This document shows, one piece after another, positions 48,984 through 60,565 of a stretch of 64,000 bases of DNA. A program made the translations under genes and the position numbers. Each line of letters opens with the position of its first letter. Within the stretch, counting starts at the first letter, position 1. The DNA lies in assembly GCA_000708835.1 (NCBI GenBank), contig DF237281.1, positions 37,235 through 101,234 on the forward strand, in the 5' to 3' direction. The notes under the pieces were generated by a model. That model ran no database searches. It had not been told where the DNA came from and saw only the letters and a program-made list of their open reading frames with translations. The stretch comes from Klebsormidium nitens. Lineage: Eukaryota > Streptophyta > Klebsormidiophyceae > Klebsormidiales > Klebsormidiaceae.

Positions 48984-51900
48984 ATGGCGCCCAAGCTGAA
49001 GAAACTAGGATGGTCCGATCTGATGGTGTCGGAAGCGTGCATTGGCACAATGACCTTTGGTTCACAGTGAGCGACATCACATTTGCAACTTGCCCCTCCT
49101 CCTTAAAAGCATTGCACTTGCTGCATACGGGTTGTAAAGTCTATCCTTGATGGCAATGTGTCAATGTAGAGCCAGCATTTGTTCAGGAGGATCCGCTGCA
49201 ATGCAGGGCAATCTGGGCTGATTGACGCGCAGGTAGGCAGCTATCTCCGTAAGTGAAGTGACTGCTAGCTGCTTTTTGCAGACTTCACTATGTCAATGTT
49301 TTTGCAAACCCCAAGAGTCTGCAAGCTACGCTGGTACTGCAAGGCTGCAACAGAAGAATCAAAGCGCCGACTCATATTGCATTCAAGTACCTCTGGGGGA
49401 TTCTTCAAGCCCTTGTGGTTTATGTACAGGAACACGGAAGTACAAGCGCACGAGATTCTGGATGCTGCTTTTGCTGCGGGCATCAATTTCATCGGTGAAT
49501 GATGTAGCTTTCACCCCCCCTCACCACATCTAGCAGAACTTTTCAGTTTGACCCACAAGAGCGGTTTGCTCTGACTGGGAGAGGTTAAGGGTGATGGCAG
49601 CTAAGGCAGCACGCTGCGACAGAGGGATCTGATGCCTGCCTTAAACTTGAAAAACATTTATAAGGCAACTCGCGCTGAAGCAGGCCCACGGCTGTCACAG
49701 CTGCTCTCTTAAATTGACGACGTTCGCCTCTGTATACGGCTCCTCTAACAGAAAGAGGGCTTTCGATGCTAAAAGAAAGAGAGATAAGGTCACTCTTAAT
49801 CAACCGTAGAAGGCCAGTCTGAGGTTCTGATCACCTAAGCTGGCTGATTCCCTGAGGTCACCCGGTTGCGGGTGGTCAGCTTTTGTTATCATGGTCATAC
49901 CTGACAATCTGATCCATCTATGTGCAGACACCGCTGAGGTGTACCCTACTCCTCCAAACCCCGAGACAGTCGGGCGGACAGAAGAGTATATCGGGACATG
50001 GCTCGAGAAGCAGGACAGGAAGAAGGTGCGTGGCCGATTCTAGCATCGGGCGACTTCACTCTTCTTGTTACCCTCTCAGAAGAGACCAGCAGGTTGATTA
50101 AAGGACCGCGTTGTATCAAAGCTACCAGGTTCTTGTGCTCCGCCACCATGAAAACAGTGGGCGGTTGAGAGGCTATCAAATGGGACCAAAGGTTGAGAGA
50201 GAAGTATGCTCTGCCTGATTGAGGCGTGCTTGTCTAAGACCAGGCAGGCCTTGGCCAGCGCTGTTGAATTGTGTCCACTCTGCCTGGATTTTTTCCTCTG
50301 GTAGCATACGCTCTTCCCCCCTTGAGCATATTCCAGTCCTCCTGCAAGATCCGTTCTTTGTTTCTAAAATTTCCCACAATTGCAAGAGTACTTGGACCCC
50401 GCACGTGTTCTACGCGGTCTTTTGACAATGGCCGCTTCCTCCAATCTGAAGAGATTTGCAGAAGGCACCCCCGAGCCCTTTCTTTGTGTGAGGTCATGGG
50501 TCCGGTCCTTCCCTCGGCTACAGGTGATTCTTGCCACCAAGGTCTGCGGCTACTCCAAGAACAGCCACACGCCGGGCAACCGGAGCAACCCTCCCTCCAA
50601 GGAGAAGATGGACGCACGGGTGGATACTGCAAACATTGAGGCGGCGATCGCGGGCAGCTTGAGGCGGCTTCGGACGGACTACGTGGACCTGTACCAGCTG
50701 CACTGGCCGGACCGCTACGTGCCGCTGTTCGGACAGTGAGTCGGACAGCACTCTCGCTCGGACGCTTTGCTATTGCCTAGACACGTTCCTTGCGTGTCTG
50801 ACGCTTCCGTAGAGTTAGATCCCCTGCTTTTTCTGTGTGGCCTGGATGTTCAGAGCATAGTTGGGAGCATGTAATACACGGCGCAACCTTGGCCAGGTTA
50901 AAAAGCCAGCAGATACAGGAGCAGTCCCACAGAGCTGCAATTGGATCGGTGAAACTCTTTGGCTCTTTGTTGTCAGCTCGATGACGCTGGCGTGTTCGAA
51001 CGGAACCGCCAGACACCAAGATGAGGACAATGTACACTTTCCAATGTTCCGAGTATCCGGGACAAGTTTCTTGAGAGACTTTTGGAAGATTTCTGTAAGC
51101 CCTTCCGGGCCGGGGTGACGTCATCGTGCCCACCGTTGCGCTTCTCCCCTGGGGGCCCCCTGCGGACCTCTCCTGGTTCCCAGCCGCAGAACGTCCCCGT
51201 TGGTTGACCTCCCCCCCGGTTGTAGCCGGCTAGAGTCCCCTGAACCTCGACGGGCTGCTGAGTATCCGGTGCAGATTTCTTGAGAGGTTTTTGGAGAACC
51301 TCTGTAAACCTCTCCGGTCCTGTTGTACGATCTGCCGGCAGGACCGACAAGGTGTCCAAGCCACGCCCACTGAAATACAGCTTGGAAGACCAACTCCAAG
51401 GCAAGGCCCCATATCCAATTTGCAGACACTTTTTGCTTCCTCTGACCCTTGCATTTGTACCGCAGATCCGTTTACGACGTCAAGTTGGAGCGCCCGAGCG
51501 TGCCCTTTGAGGAGACGGTGGGGGCCATGGGAAAGCTCATCAAGGAAGGCAAGGTGGGTCACTGCAGATTCGTTGTCATCAGAACAGTTGCCGCCCTTTC
51601 ACTCGTCGCTGAAACGGGTGACTGAAAGTGTATACCAGTCTGAAAACGGCTTATGCTGGACCTTGTAGCGAATGGGCCGAGCTGCGAAAGGACGAAAGAC
51701 CTTTTAAGCAGGGAGACTCCTTTCTTGTTAACGGAGGAAATCCATTCTTTGTCTCTAGCCCATGGACGTCTCTAGGCTTAGCCTGCTCGTTCCAGCACCG
51801 CGAATATGACGAACGTAGAGGCTCGCAGAGCGCATTCAGAAGCGTGCACTTGAAAACGGCTTCTTGTGACCTCCCCGTCACAAGATCGCTCTCAGCGGCT

Positions 51901-53088
51901 TCATCATTAGTCTCTCGCTCCGCCTCCCCCCCCCTCAGGTACGCTACTGGGGCGTGTGCAACGAGACCCCCTACGGCGTGTGCGAGCTCGTGCGCGCGGC
52001 CGACAAGCTAGGCGTTCCGCGACCCATCACGATCCAGAACCAGTTCAACCTGCTGCACCGGTCGTTTGAGACGAGCCTGGCGGAGTTGGCGGCGCCCAGT
52101 CACTATAACATGGCACTCTTGCCGTGGTCACCGCTCGGGCAGGGGGTCCTGACCGGGAAGTACCTGGGCGGCGCGCGGCCAGAGGGGGCGCGGCTCGCGG
52201 AGAGCAAGATCCCGGTGTATCAAATGTACCTGGAGGATAAGGTTAGCACTTGGACCTCGCTTGAGTCAGCAGAGTTTGCAAGAATATTATGTAAGCCTTG
52301 CTTTTTGCTTGTCGCTTCTTGTATCAAGTCCTTTTCGGAAAGCGGAGCCATAAGCTGCAGAACTTGATTTGTTTCTTCAAGTTGTATCAGATTCATGAGC
52401 TTTCACCGATCTGACTGCCTTGATCGGACGGATCCCGCGAATAGCTTGATGTGTCGTTTCAGCCGGTTGTGTGTTAATGTTGCTGCTTGATCTGCAAGAG
52501 CAGAATGACCCGTCGTGGGGGTTTTCGTCGTTTGGTTGATTAGTAGGGGACTCGGTGTGTTTGCATGGGCCGCCGTCGTCTTCTCGTGTCTATCCCTCTT
52601 CCTTTGTCTCTCCTCATCGGGGAGTTGAAGCAAACTCTGCAAATCTGGGACCTGGGAGTGTTCTTGCAAGAACATTGTGTTCCAAGGGCGTGAAAGCCTG
52701 AATGCAAATACGTAGTGCTACAGCGCAACGCTCTAAGCATTTGTTCCCCTTGTCTTCCCGAGAAGCCCATACTGAGCAACGCTTCCCAGCACTTTAATTC
52801 TGAGAACACCACGCTCCTTACTTTGTGGTCCCACGCGTCATGCTCCAGGTTGGCCAGCTTGTGGCCCAGTACGTGGACTTGGCAAAAGAGCTCGACATCA
52901 CGCCGGCGCAGCTGGCTTTGGCTTGGGTCAACAGCCGATGGTTCGTCGGCTCGACCATCATTGGGGCGACGAAAACGACCCACTTGAAAGAGAACCTGGA
53001 CGCCTTTGAAATTGAGCTTTCGGAGGACGTGTTGAAGAAAATTGACTTCATCCATCTGCAGTGCAAAGATCCGTACACTTTCATCTGA
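48984..53088 (+). CDS. NADP-dependent aldo-keto reductase (Tas-like)
   Basis: Seven exons: 48984-49066, 49430-49494, 49928-50025, 50524-50735, 51466-51553, 51939-52241, 52849-53088; sum 1089 nt, 362 residues. The catalytic tetrad is visible: D50 and Y55 in FIDTAEVYPTPPNPETVGRTEEYIG, K88 in ILATK, H142 in LYQLHWPDR. The TIM barrel continues with VRYWGVCNETPYGV, ITIQNQFNLLHRSFE, LLPWSPLGQGVLTGKY, and the NADP-binding GSTIIGATKTTHLKENL. It is most like E. coli Tas and its plant relatives. The ATG at 48984 begins MAPKLKKLGWSDLMVSEACIGTMTFG, the expected N-terminus, so no targeting peptide is evident. The exon-6 donor is GTTAGC, slightly unusual. Natural substrate unknown. Confidence 0.9.
51050..51322. 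repeat. Pair of ~63-bp imperfect direct repeats in an aldo-keto reductase intron
   Basis: Copies at about 51050-51112 and 51259-51322 share gagtatccgg, tttcttgagag, a ttttgga core and tctgtaa followed by c-rich ends, spaced about 209 bp apart in intron 4. No coding role was seen. Confidence 0.6.
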
Positions 53089-53219
53089 TACATGGACGCG
53101 GGGACTTGATCGATGAATTGCTATACTTGATTTTACTTTGGGCACTGAATCGAGTCAGGAGCTTACTTGCGCCTTCCGTCAATAATTGTCAATGACCTGC
53201 TCACAACAATAGGACGCCT

Positions 53220-53929
53220 TTCCTTTTTTTTTAAGAACGAGGTATGGCGAAGTGGAGGCAACTGTCGCTACTTGACCGAAGACCTCACTTACCATCTGAG
53301 CATTGGCTACTTGCATACCGTATATCAGGACTGCTGAAACGGAGCTTTCAAAGTATCTCCCTCTTAATTATTGACGCTACTGCTTTTTATCATGCGGCAT
53401 TGAAGAGTCGTCAGATACGAAGTCCAACTTGACCGCGGTTAGCTTGTCAGACTCCCAGCTTATATCAAGGTTACCACGTTAAGGAAGCCAGTCGGGGAAC
53501 ACGTCTCGAAAGGAATCTCGAAGGTGATCTTTTACTCTGCGACAGACTGCCTTACCAACTTCGAGGGGTATCCTAGACGTGACTCGTGGCTTGTGAATGA
53601 TTAAACCCATTGTGAAAAAGAAGTCTTGCATGGCAGCAGCTGCTGGATAGGAGGTAGGAAAAAAGGAGAACGCTGGCTAGCTGACGCCTCTGATATAATA
53701 GGACTGGAAGTGCCAAACCAGGATTCCTTTCGTTGATACACCCTCCTTGACCACCAGAGATCACCCTCAGACTGAGGGCTTTGACAGGCTCCAGCTTTCT
53801 ACTAAGTTCCTTTCAATCAGCAACGCTCGTGCTTCATCCCCGTTCTCACTTGAGCCGTCAAATCAAACGAAAGAGGGTTCAGACGAATCAAGTATACTTC
53901 TTTAGCAGAGGTGCTCGCAAAAGGTTTTC
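53220..53929 (-). repeat. Downstream flank of unit I, shared with copies C and D
   Basis: Matches the sequence before copy C (about 34220-34910) in the same order: aagacctcacttacca.ctga, catgcggc..attgaagag, aagtccaac.tg.ccgcggtt, cccagctta.atcaaggtt, then cagcaacgctc and gaatcaa.t. This shows copy I came from the same ~1.45-kb unit family although it lies 9.8 kb beyond copy H. Confidence 0.7.
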
Positions 53930-54125
53930 GGCGCTGGCGGGACTCGAACCCGCATCTCTCAGCCGCCAGCACCAGGCGACGCCCGTCTTCGCGCTCGAGC
54001 GCGACACGTGACGCCGGATTGCGCAGATGATGCGGCACACTGCCCGGCGGAAAACTCCAGCCACGCTGCGGAACCCCCTCTCGAGGCGGGGTGTTCTGGC
54101 GCTCTACCGATTGAGCTACAGCGCC
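53930..54125 (-). ncRNA. tRNA-like RNA gene, copy I (196 nt)
   Basis: Perfect acceptor GGCGCTG/CAGCGCC, D arm GCTC-AATCGGTA-GAGC and T arm GCGGG-TTCGAGT-CCCGC. The insert's outer helix GCCAG-AA-CACC/GGTG-CTGGC is perfect and the inner hairpin TCGCGC-TCGA-GCGCGA is kept (TCAA loop in copy D). Insert sequence belongs with C and D. A T4 run lies at 53919-53922. It is the best-preserved copy by pairing and sits alone between the aldo-keto reductase and the PP2C gene. Confidence 0.74.
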
Positions 54126-54156
54126 GCCCTTCCAAACAAAATTTCTATCGTCAAGT

Positions 54157-54199
54157 GTTTATTAAGCTGCCGTTGTCGGGCGGCTCGATTTTGTGGGTT
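54157..54199 (-). promoter_or_regulatory. USE-like + TATA-like promoter of copy I
   Basis: Minus strand: AACCCACAAAATCG at about -74 to -61 and CTTAATAAAC at about -41 to -32. Confidence 0.65.
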
Positions 54200-55757
54200 G
54201 AGGCGTTGACCGATGGTAGACCGTCGATTGGTACGAAACGACGGCTCCAAAGCCTGTGGGTTTGGCTACTACATCTGCCTGATCTTTTCCATGCTGGGAC
54301 CTGCGCTGCACTGAGAATACGATCCCCACTATCGACTTAGGAAGCCTGCCGCCATCGTCTATTTAACAGATACACCTGAAGGTTTTCGAATGGCCGCTTA
54401 CTTTCCATGGGCCGGCGCTGGACCATGGGCAGGCAAATTCGTGCGCAGCAATTATTGAATCAACTTTTCCAATGTATGCTATGAGGTGGCAAGCATGCGG
54501 AGTGGCCGACAGAGCTTTCTAGCAATCACGATGCGCCTCAGTGAGTGCAGACAAGCGCGTGCGTCTTGCATGGCATGAGCAGCGCGGATTGGCCGCGCTA
54601 TGAATTCCAATCAGGTATACAACATGAACATTAATTGTACAACAGCCTGCTTCAGCTAAAGTAAGTGACATTCATCGAACTTGGCGGCAACGTTGCATGG
54701 TCGGAAGCTGCATGGCAGCAGCATGACCTTTGAGAGGATTGTGCACATTCTCTTCGATATAGGCGCGCGGCCCCATCAGCCGGGGCGGCCGCGGCCACTG
54801 GCCATGGCACTGCAGGCCTCAATTCAAGTGCATGCATGTGATTGAAGTTCAATCCAATGTATAGGTATAGCGGCCGCACGCCATGAAACTTACCTGCTAA
54901 TTAAGAGATGGTGAAGTCGATCGACTCAATTGGAACTGAGTTGAGCTAGGCTGCTGTGCAGCTAGCGCGCTGCACGTTGTTGGACAGATCGCGGCCACCA
55001 TGCCATACTAGTAAGCTATATAATTGCCAATGCAAAAAGGATGCACATGCATGAGCATGATCTTGCGCGTGTGCGCAATTATTGAGTCATATCGCATATA
55101 CTTCGGCAGCTTGACAGCCATACTAATACTAAGAAAATGACGGCATAAAGTGATGAAGCAGATTCCTGGTCCTTAAGTGCAAAGTCTGAATACAATCACC
55201 GGGGTTGCCATGTCCCCACAGATTGAGCCATAGTCATGCAAGGCGGGCGGCATACAGCATACACGAAAAAGCTTCCGAAAAATCCTCGTGCCCGCAAGGC
55301 CGGGCAGCCGGGGGCCGGCCACGATCGGACGGATCAATTCGGATCAAAACCTTCACACGAACCTCCTAAGTCGGCCTGCACCCTAAAGCTTCGTATGCTG
55401 ATGGTTTTGTCAGCCACAAATCCTTTATTCGACGCAAATAGCTGCACTGATAGCTCGAACCAGTAGCCGAAAACATCTGTGAAGTCTTAAGCTAAAGTGG
55501 AAGATATGTCGAGCTTGCAACAGCCCTCCAGGTTGCTACCTCGGCGTCACTTCTCGATCAATCAAGTTGCACTTACCGAGCTCACAACAACTCCTCAAGC
55601 CGCCGGAAAGACCCTCCTTCATTTCAAGGAAAAGCTTGAGCCTCCAGCGGTACCAGACTACAATTGCTGCAGCGAGGATTTCTAGAGCCAAGAATTTAAG
55701 CTGTTCACCCTTTACTTCCATTACTTACTGTACAGAGCCTTAGTAACATCATTGAAT
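54200..55757. other. Intergenic
   Basis: The first ~100 bp is the upstream flank of copy I (acgacggctccaaagcc, as before copies C and D). Beyond that, the stretch is AT-rich with many catgca words and no domain-bearing frame. Confidence 0.4.
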
Positions 55758-58700
55758 TCAGTCGTCAACCATGCAACACGAGCAAGCTAAGGAGTGCATC
55801 AGCCTGTTCGTTGTCGTGTGCAGACGCAGGTTGCCCTTCGGGCTGGGGGGCTCCGTGCCCCAAGCGGATCCGGCATCTTCGCCCCCCTTCACTATTTTGA
55901 GCGGAATGTTTGTCCGTACTTTCGGGAAAGGCTTGAAGAAGACGACAACGACCGTGATGTCATCGTGCAAGTTTCGCCGCTGCCCAACCCCGAGCCGCTC
56001 GAGCTCCGCATACTTGACGTCAATCCGCTTGGCGACCCGCTCCAACGCCGTTCGGATCAGCCGTTTCGCAATCCCCTGCAGATGCCAGGTTCGGCTTGAG
56101 GGACACAACGGACATAATGGATACTCTCCGAAGAGTCCGGGTCACAATTTTTTCGAAGTTGAACAGGTATGTACCAGCCGTTCAAAAGCAAAGGCCTGCT
56201 TTGCTTCCTGACCTTTCGAACAGTGGACTGCCAATGTAGGTGAAGAGACGAGGACGGAGTCTCCATCAACAAGATTCTCGGGGCAAACTTCTGGTGCAAA
56301 CCGTGTGCCGCGTCTTCGCTTCTTATTCCATCACAAGGCATATGAAGTGCGCTTGTTGAACGAGAATAGCAGGCCTCACTTTTCTATATTCTGACCTCAG
56401 CCGCCTCAAATTGTAAGCACACGACGAAGTGAGGGGCACTGTCTTCACGTGAAGGCGTTTTCCCTGTTTTCTGGGCCGTCTCAACATCACGACCATCACA
56501 AAGCAACTCTGTAGCAATAACGAAAGCACGGGAAGGCGAATCTGCCATGCCCATAAGAGTTGCACAAAACATTAAGAGCAAACTATGACATAAAGGAATC
56601 GCTGCCAAAATCGTTGCTCTCACCTCCTTCGAATGGCGCGCCACCATGTCAACCGCCTCCTGATTGGACAACAGGTCCCACAGCCCGTCCGTCGCGAAGA
56701 TGGCGAATTGGTCTCCCGGCTGAAGCGTACGCACGTGGATCGCGGGCTCTGAGAGGAGATATGGCGTCGTCACCGGCTCTTTCAGTTGGATGGAGGGCGG
56801 GAGGGGGGACTGGTTGAACTCCTGGTGCTTCATGTACACGTCACCGATCGTTCGGCACACCTGAGAGTGGGGGTGAAGTTGATTTCGTCAGCAGCTTGCA
56901 ATGCCAGTGCAGGTGTGATTTGGACAGAGGCAAGGGTTGTGCGCGAATCCGCCGTGATAAGCTTGGCGGGGTAAGTCGGAGGTCCCTTGTGAAGCATGGA
57001 TGTGTCTCCAGAGCTGCAGCCCTGTGTCAATAGCTGAATGAGAATCTGCAACAATCTCGGGGGAAAGGGCAGATATGTGTACTTCCTGGTTGACATATCC
57101 AGATTGTCAAATTGCAATTACGATCAAGATATGGTCAGATAAGTGGAGGCAGGAAGGCACTGCAAGTCAGTCAAAGTGCCAAGAAGCACTGGTACAGTCC
57201 ATCAATGCGCAGCTCAGATAGAGCAGGTAGTTGACTGGCTAGAACAAAGTTCTGAGGGTCCTCCCCTGCTGAGGCCTTTGCCAAGCGACGCTCGAAGCCC
57301 ACTGTCATTAAGACTCCACTCAAGACTGCCCTCAAAATACCACTCTAAACATACTTCCAATCCTTCAAATCTCTCGAGCAGACTCTGCTATGTCGCTAAA
57401 TGTAGCAATCAACAATCCACGGACTGCTTTGAGCTTGAGCCAGATGCCAGAAGTGGCGTTGATACTGAGGCCAGATGCTTTCCGAGTGGAGGTGACCTGC
57501 CAAAGAACAGAACTGGCCAGAGACGGCCAAGTTTCTGAGATTCCTACTGGCCTCTTCAATCCAGCTTTGGCTGCCATATCGAGCCAACACAACTTCAGAA
57601 AGGAAGAGCAACACGTCTCGACTTTCATGATAGCTCAACAATAAGCAGGATATCAGCGCCTCCTGCCATCATTTGCCACGTGCTCATCTCCAGGGCACTT
57701 TCCTGTTCAAGGTCAACGCAGGCCCCAGAAGAAACGACACTAAACAGAAGCAATATCTATCTCAGTCACCTGTATTCGCCCCTTCACTCGGTATGATCCC
57801 CGCGTGTCAATAACGACCTCCTTGTCTTCCGGGAAGCGCTCCTCCATCTTCCGCCGCTCCTCCGCAATGTTTACGTTATGGTCCGTTGACAGCTGCACTG
57901 CGCTGACCGACTCGTCGTCCCCATGCGAGCGTATCAAACCTTTCTTCGAATCTGACTTCTTCACTGCCCCGCTACTCGTCCCCAGCACCGCGCGCGTGTC
58001 CCCCAAGTTCCCAACAATCAGTTGCTCGCCGTCGCCGGCAACTAGACCCGAGAGCGAGCACGTCCCGACGCACGCCAGCCGCGGATGCTCCTCGAAGCTG
58101 CGAGAGACGAGCTCAGTGAAGCTGGCCTCGAGGGCCTCGTACGCGTGCTGCAGCGCGGGCACGCCCAGGCCGCCCTCCTCCGCAGCATGGACTGCATTCA
58201 TATGGGGGCATCTGTGTCAGCAAAGACCGGGGTGCAAAAAGAGTCCTTGAGTGGAAACAGCAGAACCGGCAAGGTGGTCGCTAGTGTTAAGTGGATTCCT
58301 AGGAGATGACTTGGCTTGAATGCACCATCTGATGATACATCAAGTGAAGGTCAAGGAGGGCGTCGGGACGCCAATGTGAGTAAACGCGTCTTGGAAAAGA
58401 GTCTGTACAAAGGGCAATGGACCTTCAGAAATATGGTCGATTACTGCTGCCTTATGCATGGACACTTGCCAGCTTCTCTCGGGTTTTTATCGCTTGAAAG
58501 TAACCCCGCATTCAGAGAGCACATGAACAGCACAGACAGAGATTTTAGAGAAGGAAGCCTTTAGGGTTCATTAACTTTCTACTGGCTCCAGTGCTGGCCC
58601 TCCTCTAGCTCTGCTGCATTGCAGCCAAATGTTTTGAGTTTGGAAGGCCTTTGCCACTTTTACTTGCAAATCCCTGCCTGTTCAGCGACAGCTGCTCATA

Positions 58701-59198
58701 TTCATGTCTCAGCTCTGACTGCAACACAGAATCTGGATCAATCTGACAAGATCGGAAGGGCCGGGACAGTTTGGTTGCAGGTTTTCTCCGCCGCTTGCAG
58801 GGGCAATCTGATTCAATAAAAGACCAGGTGTAACACAATTGAGCGTGCTTTAGCATCGATCTGGGTATGAGCAGCCCCTGGAGAAGGCGGTGTGCGCGGA
58901 GTATTCTAGGACGCAATTGTTAACCCCGATTTCCTGTAGGGCACGTGCCAGGAGCTTCAATTCTCTCACCTTGTAAATGCTTGTACAGATTGTCAGTTGC
59001 AAACCGGCTGGCCTCTGCCCCTCCATGTCCATCATTCACAGTGACAAAGAAACCCTCGGGCCCAATCACTACCTGGCTCGCATCCTCCATGATTGCATTT
59101 GCCTGCACTGCGGCAAATGACACGTCGCAGACAGGTGACTTTATGAGGGCCTGACTCCATATGCCTGGCCCAGCAGCCATAACTTTGCCTGAGGTCAT
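55758..59198 (-). CDS. PP2C-type Ser/Thr protein phosphatase (plant clade-D-like)
   Basis: Four exons in transcript order: 59198-58970, 58191-57770, 56860-56624, 56075-55758; sum 1206 nt, 401 residues. PP2C motifs appear in order: [17 protein letters not shown], the metal-binding DGHGG (D56), [53 protein letters not shown] and [13 protein letters not shown]. These aspartates bind the Mn/Mg pair. The order and the QEAVD and HDDITVVVV blocks match plant clade D, whose members dephosphorylate targets such as the plasma-membrane proton pump. Odd: the residue before DGHGG is N, where Y or F is usual. The second exon uses an acceptor (TGCAG at 58192) that restores frame; the nearby CACAG site would give an immediate stop. 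The start at 59198 is the first in-frame ATG, and a missing 5' exon is possible. Confidence 0.88.
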
Positions 59199-60565
59199 TC
59201 CCCAGCATCCAAAATTAGCTCTGCCACAATCTGCAATTCTTGAATCGAGATCTTTTCTGCAAAGGAAAAACCAATCTGCGGCGCTAGCCTCCGGGGACGA
59301 CCTTATCCTTGCCTTAAAACTTTTGTTTCTTTCAGCAATTGCTGAAGCTGATTACAGGCTACTCAATTCCAATTACCCAGACAACGTCCAGATGTGTGAT
59401 CGATTTCGTGCCAGCTCAATTGCTTTGTAAGGCGTTATCGTCTGTTGCCAATTGCCGAACGCAGGGTAATGTAGGGTTACAAATGGACTGCAGCAACATA
59501 AAGGTACTACAAAACGTCCCGCTTCCCGCTCTCATGTTCAGACACCCCTGTGTTATGCTCAGTCCGGAGCTGGAATTGTCACCACCTCATGCAAGGAAAT
59601 AATACCTACAACTTACAAGCACGTAGCACGTTGCGCACACAAGGAAAGCCGCAGCAAAAACGAGCAAGGAAGAAGACGCGTGCACTGGCAGATTCTGACA
59701 CTGATCATGATGTCACATTGTCAGTGAAATTCAATTTGCTCGACGTACATGGATGTAAGACCCCTCCCGGAATAGGACCGGATTCCGGGCTATGTCAAAC
59801 TTCACCGGTCACCGGAAGCCGGCTGGCTTGCGTCGGCCGCCCGCTGATCGTGCCAATCTCCGATCCCATCTCCGTTGATCAAGGCCGTAGAACGTACAAG
59901 AAGCTTGACTAAGTTTTACACGTGCATCAGAGGTTACTTATCACAAACCACCCGACCCGCCTACCGTACGCGAGCACCGGCCACCACGAAGGCCAACGCA
60001 CCTTTTTGAACCCGTATCTGCTGCCCCTGAATCTGCGCGCCCGGGGATCGGAGGTTCATGGTCGGTGAGTATGTAGCTCGACATCCTGGCACCTGCGCAA
60101 ATTGCGGCGGAACCTGGAAAAGATGATCGGTGCCGGCACGTGACGTCAGACAGCACGCGAGTACTCGATCATATGCCAAATGGGCCTACCAAATGAAGTT
60201 CGGACTAAAATGAAGGGCCACGATCGCTCCTGAACGATCGGACGGTGCACGTGCGTCAATGATCGTGCCGGATTTGGCCGGTGACGGTAAAATTTGTTGC
60301 ATGTACCGGAGAGGACGCCACGTCAGCACCCCCCCGAGGAGGGCTTCGAGACTGTTCGATCACCGTGCGTCGAACGCTCGGAACTTAGGGCCAAGCGACC
60401 GGGCACCGTAGCCCCTAAGGTCGGGGTAGGCACTTAGGGTGAAGGTGGCAGGCTGAAAAGGCGGCTCGGTAAAGCCGGACCGAGGTAGGAGGAGGTAGGG
60501 GGAGGCGCACGGGGCTTACGGAGGTCCGCCCCCCCTTGGAGTAGAGCAAAAGGGGGTTGGTAACC
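59199..60565. other. Divergent intergenic region
   Basis: Upstream of both the PP2C gene (minus) and the cysteine-rich gene (plus). No domain-bearing frame. Several short palindromic words (cgatcg, cacgtg) occur around 60220-60260. No terminal inverted repeat of a transposon could be located by eye. Confidence 0.4.

Noticed and set aside
31697-54125. Reading the tRNA-like genes as plastid tRNA-Ala/Ile insertions with group II introns
   Set aside because: Inserts are far shorter than group II introns, lack recognisable domain V, and the arms do not match plastid trnA or trnI. The units also carry their own upstream promoter boxes.
31697-54125. Reading the family as tRNA-derived SINEs
   Set aside because: Copies keep full 3' acceptor strands and terminators, lack A tails or target duplications, and are duplicated with >0.5 kb of flank on both sides.
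31697-54125. Telomerase RNA
   Set aside because: Plant telomerase RNA has a USE/TATA Pol III promoter, but no copy contains a template complementary to a plant-type telomere repeat, and nine copies with tRNA ends do not fit.
57140-57650. Plus-strand and minus-strand frames within the PP2C locus
   Set aside because: They lie in intron 2 (57769-56861) of the phosphatase gene and have no domain.
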